Positions 13,201-22,438 of a DNA stretch of 64,000 nucleotides are shown one piece after another. Source of the stretch: Klebsormidium nitens (taxonomy: Eukaryota > Streptophyta > Klebsormidiophyceae > Klebsormidiales > Klebsormidiaceae). Each line of letters begins with the position of its first letter. The first letter of the stretch is position 1. Under the pieces are notes generated by a model. That model did not search any database. It saw nothing but the letters and a program-made list of their open reading frames with translations, and was not told the origin of the DNA. Where the stretch lies: contig DF237227.1 of NCBI GenBank assembly GCA_000708835.1, positions 49,802-113,801 on the forward strand, written 5' to 3'. Both the position numbers and the translations under genes were made by a program.

Positions 13201-16200
13201 CAGGTCGATCTTCCTTTAGGAAGTCGAGATCTGCTTGACAGTTGCGGTGTAATAAGCTGAATGACGGAAAGAAGAGGTTCCGGGGAGTTTTACGCATTCT
13301 TGCACGATGGGCAAGGGAAAAGAGCAGCGAAACAAGGCAGTCCGCCAACAAGAAGTAGAGATACGTTTTACGGAAAATGTAAGCGTGCAAAGAAGAAGAA
13401 ACATGCTAGGCGTTTCTGTAGGTGCTAATAATTCCCTTTCCAACAGCATGTTGCACGAAGGAAAAAGGCAGTGGCTGGAGGCGCTCCAAACGCAAGCAGT
13501 CTTGCTCCGGCCCAGAACTCACAAGCGAAGATCAAAACCTGGATAAACGAGAAAGAACAAAACGCGTTTCTGCAGGTACTACTTTGGAATCTTGACCGAT
13601 TGCACGGCGCGCGAAGATTAGCTAGTTCAGACGCTCCTGTACAAGTCTAGAGAAGCGGCTTCAAGGGACGACACCAATAATAGGAAGAAGAAACGTAAGA
13701 AGGAAGAGGAACGAAAGAAGGCGTACGCTTGTTGCAGGTACTACTTTGGTATCCTGTCCGACTGTACGGTGCGCAAGGAGAAGGAGCAGCGGCTGGAAGC
13801 GTCCGGTTGCAAGAACTCTCGTTCCGCCCCGGAAGTATTGAAAGAAACAGATTGGAAAGAAAGAGAAAGAACGGAGCACGTTTTTGCAGGTATTACTTTG
13901 GTATCCTGTCCGACTGCACGGTGCGCAATGAGAAGGAGCAGCAGATACCGACTGCAGGAACTCTAATCCCGCCCCGGATGTGAACTAACAAACCAAATTC
14001 GGAAACAAAGATAAAGTACGAAGCGCATTTCTGCAGGTACTACTTTGGGATTCTGTCCGACTGCACGATCCGAAAGGAGAAGGAGCAGCGGCTGGAAGCG
14101 ATCCGGCTGCAGGAGTTCGAGGCGGAGGCGAGCACGCGCGCCAAGCGGTCGTTCGTGGCCAATATCAGTCACGAGATCCGGACGTGAGCACACAGCTCTA
14201 TTACTTTCTAATTCCTCTCGTTTCTCCTTTTGAATTGCTTGTTCTCGGTGCTGTGTATCCGTCTCCATACGGGCTACGTGCGGCCTTGGCGGGTAAAGCC
14301 GGCATTGCTTTGCTGATTTCGTCTCCATGCGTTGGCCCATTTCACCCAAAGTTAGCGTCAGCCAGATGCCAACGGGCCATGCGGGAGGAAGTTTGCTCTG
14401 GAATAGCGAACACAACATCATTACACTCAAAATCAAGGCCGCGGCTCCTTAACCCGGTTGCTATCCTGGGCAAGTTGATGAGGTCGATTTTGACATGCCG
14501 CCAGCGCTGTTTGCAGATGAAGGTGACGTCTGGTCAGAGCTTTGAAGCGGAACCGTTCCCAAACCCTTTTTTCCAACCCCGCGCAACCTTGTTGTGCAGT
14601 CAGCTGCTGACGGACGTTGATTCGCTAAATTGGTGGCTGACGTTCAAAACTCAGGTTGCGCCCTTCACCTGACCTTCTTAACCTGGGCAGGGTGACACAC
14701 GAGTAGCGTCAGTCAGTTGCTAAAATAGGGCTTTACTCGCTTAAGATGAGCGTGTTATGCCCTTAACGGGTTTGTTTAACCCAACTCTTTGACTTGCGCA
14801 GGCCGATGAATGCGATCCTGGCGTGCAGTCAGTTGTTGACGGACATGCCGTCGCTAACCGCAAAGCAACGGGAGCTGTCGCAGATGATCCAGGGCTCGGG
14901 GCAGCAGCTACTGAGCCTCATCAACGACATTCTAGACTTCAGCAAGGTGAGGAACAATTTCTGGTGGATGAAAAAGAGCCTCTGGAAACGTGTTCGTTTG
15001 AAAACTAGTGGAGTGAGGGGTTTGTAATGTTCTGACTCATCAACGACATCCTGGGTTTCAGCAAGGTGAGGGTCGGAATGAGGACAGAGAAACGGATTGA
15101 GGCTGGTGCAGTCGACGAAAGCATACACGGTTGAAAGTCTCGTTTGGGTTACAGCGTCCCGGCTCAAAGCAAACTTAGCGACTTTGAGAGGAAGGGAGAC
15201 GGACAACGAAAAGCAATGAGATGGAAGGCAAGAACAGGAGAGGGTGACCAGCCGTGATGAGCTGATGGTTGTCATTACGTCTTGGACTCGTCAAATGGGC
15301 TGTTGGGGATGTCAAAGGCTCTCACTTTGCGTCGAACTTGACACCATGAAAAGACAAACGAGGCAATGCGCGCTCTTTTCGAACGCCCCAACGGGTGCAT
15401 GGCTCGAAGAGGCCCCAATTGGCTCTCTCGCGAAGGAAACCGCCGTCTTTACAAACACGAAATCGAATATGCAGCCACCACAGGACGAGTCGATCCTAAA
15501 TATCTAGAAAAAACCCGCAAACCTTTAAAACCCTTCTCAATTACCTCTCTTTACAGCTGGACGCGGGCAAGCTCGCGCTCAAACTGGCGGAGTTCAGCCT
15601 GTGCGATGCCTCGACTCCTCCGAATCCAAAACCCTCAAAACAGCACAAGCCTGAAACCCTAACCCTACTGACGCGTTCCTGCTTACAGCTGGACGCGGGC
15701 AAGCTGGCGCTCAAGCCGGCGGAGTTCAGCCTGTGGGGGTGCCTCGACTTTTGCGTGGAGATGCTCGTGCTCAAGTGCGAACACAAGGGCCTGCACCTCT
15801 CCTACAACATGGACCCCTCTGTCCCTGAGTAAGGCTTCATTTCTCGGCCTTACTCCAAATTTGGGCCCTTACTTCGTACGTCGGTCCTACTCTTTGATTG
15901 GCCTTTTTCTACAGCTCAGGCCTGTCGTTTCTGCAATTCTTTTTTCGGATTGCCTCTTAGGCTCTTTATCTAGCCAGCAATGTGCGACAACAACGTTCGT
16001 TCAAGATAGACGTTACCGTGCGGGGAAAGTTCATAGTGACTTCCATAACAAAGACCTGTCACCCTCGCTTCAGCTCGGTCTTTGACACCACCCTTCGCGT
16101 TTGCAGCTGGATATGGGCGGACGAGGTCCGCCTGCGTCAAATCCTGACCAACCTTCTGAGCAACGCCTCAAAGTTCACCGACGAGGGGGGGGAGGTCGAA

Positions 16201-19200
16201 GTCTCCGTCACTGCCAAGCGCATCTTCCGGAGCCTTTCATCGAAGGAACCCGCGGAGTACCCTCGTTCGGGGGGGTCGTTTACCCCCTGGACTGGGGGAG
16301 GATTCTTCTCGAACGTGACGGGACCGGTGTTTCTCCGGGAACGCGTTTCTGAAGCGTTTCCAGAGTGCTCGGGAGAAAGCCCCGGGACGCTTCCTGAGTA
16401 TAGGATCACGATTGCGGTGCGGGATACGGGGATCGGCATCCCGGCCAGTTTTCAGAAGCGGCTGTTCGACGCGTTCAGCCAGTGCGACAACTCACGGACC
16501 AGGCTCTATGAAGGTGAGGCATTTTGTTGAGAAGCAGCTTCTCTTGAAGTTTCAGGCGCATTCCTTCAGATGGTTGTTCTGGTTGACTTGTGTTCAACAC
16601 TTTGGATCGCATGGTATTTGGAATTCAGCCCTAGTTCTCCAATTCTGACCTGGTTTCGAACTTCGACTGGCTACATGCTGAAGACCTTCTCTTCGTACAG
16701 AACGGATGGAAGACAATCGTCCAGCCAGGGTGCGATCAAACCGGATTCATGTGATGCAATCTCGAAGGCAATTCAAGGCAGATCCGGATCCCCCTGCTTT
16801 CAGCCACTGGATTGGGATGGCATTGAGCCAGAGTTTGAAGCACGTCTGTCTTGTTCAGAGCCATTTTAGGGGCAAGTCGTACTAAGACGCTCCCCTCTTT
16901 CAGGCACGGGTCTTGGGCTCGCCATCAGCCGAGACTTGGCAGAGCGCATGGGGGGAAGCATGTGGGTCGAGAGCGAAGAAGGCGTCGGAAGCACGTTCTT
17001 CGTCGCCATCACTGCCCGGGGATCCATGCAGCCGTCCACCGGGCAGTCCCAACTCCCACCGGTCACGTTAACCCCCAACGAGTGCCTTCAACAAGCAGGT
17101 TCTTCGATGTCCGAGCAACCGCTTGTGCCTGACCAGACTCAACCCAAACCGGTTATGAATACCCCCGACGAGACCCTGGAGCAACCAGGCCCTTCAACGT
17201 CCGCGCAACCGCTGTTGACCGATCAGACACAACGACCACCACCGGTTACGTTAACCCCGGACCAGTCACTCCCCTTGCCCACTGATTGCAACAACCACCA
17301 GGCTGCAACACCGTCTATGGAACGGATACCCCCACCTGCGACCAATTCCGTCCTCCAACGACTGGTTACGCCAATCACTGGGCGCCGTGCGCTGCTCGTG
17401 GGCACGCGGGGCGCGTTTCACCGAATGGTCGGGTCGATGCTCCGGGCATGGGGGGTGGACGTTTCGACGGCATCGTCGGACTCGGAGCTGAGCGCGCAAG
17501 CGGGCGGTTCAAACAATGCTGCGACCGGTTTGATGGCTTCGTCGGTTCCGGTGCTGAGCGCGTTAGCGGGCAGTTCTGCGACCGGTTCGGACTCTGATGC
17601 AGGCGGCTCCGCCGAGAAAGCGACCGGTTCAGGCCCTCAGTTTAAACCGGGAAACAGGTTCGACGTGTTTATCGTAGACTGTCCGGTCGCTAGCCGGTGT
17701 TCCAACGAGCAGAGGGCGGATGCGCCTGGACAAAAGCACCAGGTGGGTACCGGGGGAGAGCACCGGGTGGGGTCGGACTCAGACAAGCAGAAGAAAGGGG
17801 CGCCCGGGGAAGAGTACCGGGCAGCGGTGCAGCTGATGCGGCGTGCGTGCGCGCTGGCGCGGGGCGTCCCGACGTTGCTGCTCGCGTCCAAGAGCGCAAA
17901 GAGCACGCTCGACTTGCCGACGGAGATCCAGGTGAGCCGCCGTCTTCTGGTGCTGCCGCTCGGCTTTATGTCGTCGCTTCGTCGGTTGTCTCGTTTCTTT
18001 GTCGCTTCTTTCTGGAGTCGTGTTTACGTTGCACGCGGTATGTTCAATGATCCCGGCTACAAATGGCTACGAGGTGTCGCGAGTTAGTCTGACAAGGATG
18101 GCCAGTTCCACTTTGATGGAACTTCCATGTTGAAAACCTTCTGCTCTTCCCATGGGACCGAGACACTGTTTCTTCCAGCCCCTGCACTTCCGCTCTATCG
18201 AAAGCGCCTGCGAACGGTGGCTGCGTGACTGGCAACCGTTGACTCTGCACCAAAGGGGTCCCTTCGGTTGCTCCTCAGAAAAGCGTCGTTTTCTTCGTCC
18301 CGATCTTCGTTCCGACTCGTGCCCATCCACGCGGCTTTGAACCCTGAGACCCGAACTCTCAGATTCCAGCTTTTACCTTTCTTTTGGCCCGCAGGACCCC
18401 ATCAAATGTTTGTCGCAGCCCAGCGCATCAAAGTCCCTCCTGCCAACGTCCGTGATTCAACCAGCAACCCTTTGAGTGTGGCTGAAAGACAAGACATGAA
18501 TTTTCGATTCTGCAGGATCACGTCATGTGCTTGTCACAGCCAGTACGCATCAAAGCCCTCTACACGACCCTCCTGCAAACGCTCGCCCCCTCGCGCCCCG
18601 CCGCCCCCCTTATCACCCCGACCACTTTTTCCGCCCCCGGAACCCCCTCCCCGAGAGACACGTGTCTTCAGATTACGGTCGCGGAAGACAATCCCATCAA
18701 CCAGAGAGTGCTTCACAAGATGCTGAAAGCGTTGAGCTATACCGAGATACGGACGGCGGTCAACGGGGCCGAGGTGCTGAAGCTGGTCAAGGAGCAGACG
18801 CCGGACGTTATCCTGATGGACATACACATGCCCGGTAAGAATTCAAATCTTTAGTCTCCCACTTCCTGGATTTCGGTCACACGTTTCAGGTTTCTGAGCT
18901 TTGGAATTCCCGGTTTCTCATCCGTCCGTTTCGCGATTGGTCGCACCGAAACGTGGAAGAGCATACGCGGGGACGTGATTCTGCTGGACATACACATGAA
19001 GATCACTTCGGTGTCCGAGACATGCGTGATCGACATTTGCATTTTTGCAGTTGAATGTCGTTGTCTGCGTCCGCTGCACTCGAGGCTCACCACATAGCAC
19101 TCGCCGGTTGGCAATTAGATGGACATACACATGCCCGGAGAGACAATTATGTTCGGCTTTCCCAGCTTTTCATTTCAGTCAGTACCGTCTTGATTGGTGG

Positions 19201-20202
19201 AGCTTCAAGGCAGAGTGTAGCCGCTTGCTCGCTCTTGCTTACCCTGTTGTCTTTTGAAAAAGCAAACCGTGTTCAAACTCCTGTCTGCGACAATTGCAGG
19301 AACGAGCCCTGGCAAGCAGACTGTGTGGTTATCGCTGCTTCTCTTATTGTTCCAGATGGGCGCTGTCTGCACCTTCTGGCCTTCCGGCCGCTCACACTTT
19401 CACACCTCCATTTCTGTCCGCACCGAAGCTGCTCACGAACTCGCGCTCTGGGTGAACAAGGACTGAGCAGCCTGTCCTTTCTTCTGCAAAAATGGAAAAC
19501 GCCCCTTGAAATTAAAAGCGTCCGTTTCATCGCTGCTCCTCTCGTCGCTTCCCGTGTCTGAAATTTTCAAGTTTTCGGCCTCACACCTCAGTTTCTAATT
19601 AAGGTAAAGCTGCTCAACGATTCGCACTCTGGTTGAACAAGGACTGAGCAAGTCCCCTCTTACTTCTGCAGAGATGGATGGCCTCACCGCAACGACCAGA
19701 ACAAGGGTGAGTGCATCCACTTAATCTGACACCTTCTTCCACCGCGGGAGTGCTCTTGTCAGGATTGCGCCGACGCGTTGCCCATAGCACGACTTCCTGC
19801 ACCCGGCAGGGATCCTAGTACAGTGCAGCTTCCCAGTTGTCAGCCTACCCGCTGATAAAAAGCCTTGATTGACATACCCGCTGCTGAGTGTCTGACATCG
19901 AGACGTCGTTTGTTGCCTTCCAACGGTGTGAACAAGTCTTACAATTGTGTTTCGAAGCCTAAACCTCTTCCTTTCGACTTTCTGTCGTTCAGGCATACTT
20001 GGCGGAAGACCAGCAGCCTATGATCATCGCCCTGACCGCTGACGTCGGAAACGACATAGAAAAGGAGTGCCGAGATACGGGCATGGTTGGTTACCTCAGC
20101 AAACCAGTGCAGAAGGCCCAGCTCGAAAAGATGCTCTCGAAGTGTGTATTTTACAAAAAGCATGCGGAGCAACGGAGGACGTTGAAATGGATAGATGTAT
20201 AG
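7228..20202 (+). CDS. GAF / LOV-like PAS hybrid histidine kinase with pseudo-receiver and receiver
   Basis: Nineteen exons: 7228-7512, 7823-7891, 8388-8441, 9049-9173, 9652-9715, 9993-10069, 10299-10383, 10870-10960, 11219-11272, 11552-11691, 12766-12950, 14037-14183, 14802-14946, 15689-15828, 16107-16513, 16904-17931, 18516-18834, 19672-19706, 19993-20202. They total 3660 nt (1219 residues). Order: Pro-rich N-terminus; GAF about 97-253; short coiled linker; LOV-like PAS about 302-450 with GLHC and LNYRKNGTPFWN; H-box SHEIRTPMN with phospho-acceptor His455; N-box NLLSNASKFT; G1 DTGIGIP; G2 GTGLGLAIS; Pro/Thr-rich repeated linker; pseudo-receiver about 850-1055 lacking the usual acidic pair; receiver about 1084-1205 with Asp1134 (LMDIHMPEMDG), Thr1165 and Lys1187. 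No transmembrane segment or PHY domain is seen, so it is probably a soluble phosphorelay sensor. Whether it binds flavin is inference. The exon 8/9 donors are the least certain boundaries. Confidence 0.88.
10655..10960 (+). repeat. Decoy copy of HK exon 8 start
   Basis: The stretch at about 10700-10750 closely resembles the real exon at 10870 (encoding EMEKHTRYLE), but its acceptor has changed from CAG to CAA, so the copy encodes ETEKHM without a usable splice site. It lies in the upstream intron, about 165 bp before the real junction. Confidence 0.65.
11241..11330 (+). repeat. Duplicated 3' edge of HK exon 9
   Basis: The exon end encoding AKLDEVF (about 11248-11272) is echoed about 47 bp downstream by a stretch encoding LKLDDYL followed by GGTCAC. 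This makes the exact donor uncertain. I chose 11272 because it keeps the frame into the LOV-like exon. Confidence 0.45.
11624..12600 (+). repeat. Tandem array of the LOV-exon end and donor (about 7 units, about 150 bp each)
   Basis: The end of the real exon (finishing at 11691, encoding WEKLTGYSIQEVLGLHC) plus about 85 bp of following intron is repeated at about 11773, 11926, 12080, 12238, 12389 and 12543. The first downstream copy still encodes the same residues with no stop. The second has one stop codon inside the motif, and later copies carry stops, frameshifts and lost donors. The intronic parts also match one another (a CCGGAATCTGCGGATCC-like stretch), so the whole unit was copied. Confidence 0.88.
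13270..14110 (+). repeat. Tandem array of acceptor plus start of the PAC/H-box exon
   Basis: The real exon starts at 14037 (encoding YYFGILSDCTIRKEKEQ). Clear copies with a TGCAG acceptor start near 13576, 13738 and 13890, and more decayed ones near 13290 and 13430. Spacing is about 147-162 bp. The copies keep recognisable codons for YYFGILSDC and KEKEQ but accumulate frame breaks. Confidence 0.85.
14590..14960 (+). repeat. Decayed copies of the start of the HK exon after the H-box
   Basis: The real exon at 14802-14946 encodes ACSQLLTDMPSLTAKQ. A copy at about 14595-14635 encodes CSQLLTDVDSLN, and a shorter scrap with CAGTCAGTTGCTAA lies near 14710. Both are in the upstream intron. Confidence 0.65.
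15032..15068 (+). repeat. Copy of HK exon end LINDILDFSK plus donor
   Basis: About 120 bp downstream of the true donor at 14947, the text again encodes LINDILGFSK followed by GTGAGG. It is an extra potential donor inside the intron. Confidence 0.75.
15550..15740 (+). repeat. Copy of acceptor plus exon start encoding LDAGKLAL
   Basis: A near-identical copy of the exon start at 15689 lies at about 15557-15605, including a TTACAG acceptor and codons for LDAGKLALKLAEFSL. It differs at a few bases and then diverges into a stop. Spacing is about 132 bp. Confidence 0.8.
18385..18575 (+). repeat. Copy of acceptor plus start of the HK receiver exon
   Basis: The real exon starts at 18516 (encoding CLSQPVRIKALYTTLLQT). 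A decayed version with its own CGCAG acceptor starts at about 18396 and encodes a similar but frameshifted stretch. Confidence 0.7.
18805..19145 (+). repeat. Copies of the receiver D-box exon end
   Basis: The exon ending at 18834 encodes DVILMDIHMP with the phospho-acceptor Asp. The same bases recur at about 18966-18996 (DVILLDIHM) and 19113-19137 (MDIHMPG in another frame), both in the following intron at about 150-bp steps. Confidence 0.7.
19420..19680 (+). repeat. Copy of intron end preceding the MDGLTATTRTR exon
   Basis: The 65 or so bases before the real acceptor at 19671 are repeated about 185 bp upstream (shared core TGAACAAGGACTGAGCA). In the upstream copy the acceptor CTGCAG has become CTGCAA, so it can no longer splice. 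Confidence 0.7.
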
Positions 20203-22438
20203 TTTTTCCTCTAGAGCGCATGCCAACGAAAAGGTTGCCTTTCAGATAGGCATATTGCATAGGGCACCTTAGTCACGGGTTCACAACAGCTATAGATCAA
20301 TGTACTAGAGTCAATGTCTGCTGCATCGGGTTGTCAAACGTGGGTGTTTAAACTTTAGGATGCGTGTTAAGAAGCGTCTGATCAGCTTAGTTGTAGGCTA
20401 GCTCATGCACAGTAGGCCGCGCAGCTCGCAAAGTGAAAGAAAATCAAGACGGGCGAAATAAGTTACAGGCAATTTAAGGACTTGGGTTCTTGCATGTGTT
20501 GCATAAATGTACAAGTAGATTATCAACCTAGAGGACTTCGAGTCAGACGGTTTGATTCTGGATCGATCATGATAATTTCTAACAGGTGGTCGGATAGGCA
20601 ATACTGTCATCCCGCGCACTTGACAATCAGATGATACGTTTTGCCATAGCGTTGTTGAAGAGGCGTGCAAGCCCGCCCCTAACTTGTTAGAGAAATCCAA
20701 GTCTCCCACCTGTCAGAGAAAGATTGCTTTGCAAGATGAGGTACAAACAGCCGTCGCTGCTCTCACATCCAATTCTGCGCCGTGCGATTATGGTTGCCGC
20801 TGGGGTGGGTGGGCCGGTACTCGGTCGGTGGTGGTAAATTTACGATCGAATGGCGCAGCGGTACCGCCGAAGCCCAAAAGTGTCAGAGCCGGGTACAATT
20901 TTTGTCAGTATCGTACGGTTCACTGAATGTTTTTGTACTTTTGGTTCGGTAAAATGTACCTTTATGTCAGAGGCCTCTACATGTTAGAACTTAGAGGTCC
21001 CCATCGCGGTATCTCTAGCTAGTAGCTAGTGCACCGGGCAAAATTTTAGCCGATGTAAGTCGCAACTTTCAACTATTAAACGTACCGCCGGGCAGCATGG
21101 GAAGTCTTATCAAATATTTCTACGCCGTAAACGGCGGAGGTAGAATTTAGCAGAATACCCCCCTGAAATCACTATAGTACTTCATATTGATGGAACCCCC
21201 GCCGGCGAAAGTTGAGTTGCGTGCCGGGAATTCACGTAGAGGACTTGTAGTAGGTACCGTGCAATGCTTCAAGACCTGAGGTTGCGCAACCCAAACTTCA
21301 AATCGACGGCCAACATGAATGATAAGATCGATCGACGGTGATTTATGCCTCATCCTGCAAAGAAATCTTTCTCTGACAGGTGGGAGGCAAAAGAGCCCTG
21401 GTCGCCGCAAGTGGGCGGAGTTGTCATGTTCTTCTACAACGCCATGTGCATCGCTGAACGCTCGATTGAATCTAGGCTAAGTTCCTTAGAGCCAAGTAGA
21501 ATGTCGATTTTTCTGGCAACCGGGCCGGACATGCGTGCATAATCTGTTTGAACACCTTGTTAAAATCTAATAATTTGCAAACAACATGCACGATGTGTCG
21601 TAAGCTATTGTATATGGCGGCCTGGCAATATGGTTGCTGCAGCCGGCCTGCAACATGTATTGGCGTTCGTTTCTTATCTAACCATGTCGCACAAGCAGCC
21701 CGCCAACTTTACTGAGCCGAGAACCTGAATATCATGGGCGGGCGCTATTTATGTCTATATCCCATGCATGCTTCTTAAGTTATAGTACACATATTTACGT
21801 ACGACGATCATTAGATTCCAATTCCGACCCGCCGGCTGCAGGCAGTTCTAGCTGAGCCCAACGGTGAACCGCGCGCGCAACTAACCGGATGAGCCCATGG
21901 CCGTACGTCCCCGTAAGGAAGCCTCGACTATAGTCTTAACTAATGTGACTATAAAAGCATTTCAACAAGCAGCTCATGGTCACTCGTGCATGTGAACGGT
22001 TGCTCCGATCCGACGCTAATCCGGATGACCCAACATGGTCACGTGCATTAAGTGGCACGGCTGGCCGGCGCTTATGCCGCCAGGCTCATGCCGCCAGGCA
22101 AAGCTCGCTTGCACCATAAGTCCATTCACTGGCAGTGTGCCATCACGTCACGACATTCCCGGGGCAATATAGGCGGTATTAAACGGTAAAGATATAGGTC
22201 ATTGCATTGCATCCATCCAGACGCGGGTTTGTGCCAATCAAAATGATAACATGGAAGTTCTTGGCCCTTCGTATTGACCGTTCCTCAGCTTCTGATAGGT
22301 TCTCTTCTAAGGTACTGATGTCAAGCCTGTCAGTTGCATCTGAATAGCATTGCAGCAAAAATCAGACAGCCAGTCTTCCATGAGCATCTATGAATCAACC
22401 GACCAAGACTGTCACATCGAAAGGCAGCTCAGCGGTGG
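20203..22438. other. Intergenic region between HK and CcmE
   Basis: No plausible coding exon is seen on either strand. It holds the inverted-repeat element at 20701-21388. A short direct repeat of ATGCCGCCAGGC lies near 22075-22100. Both neighbouring genes end into this region, so it probably contains two 3' UTRs. Confidence 0.6.
20701..21388. mobile_element. Non-autonomous element with about 40-bp inverted ends
   Basis: The left end at 20701-20743 and the reverse complement of the right end at 21346-21388 match over about 40 bases with a few mismatches (core CTCCCACCTGTCAGAGAAAG, then TTTGCA.GATGAG). Weaker similarity continues inward (CCGTCG). No transposase-like frame is present in the 688 bp, and no obvious target-site duplication flanks it. 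I cannot name the superfamily. Confidence 0.6.

Noticed and set aside
15640-15670. Telomere-type CCCTAA repeats
   Set aside because: Only two imperfect units inside an HK intron; too short to be an interstitial telomere array.
7228-20202. Phytochrome or ethylene-receptor assignment for the histidine kinase
   Set aside because: No PHY domain, no chromophore Cys in the GAF domain and no N-terminal membrane helices. The GAF-LOV-HK-REC order fits a soluble hybrid sensor better.
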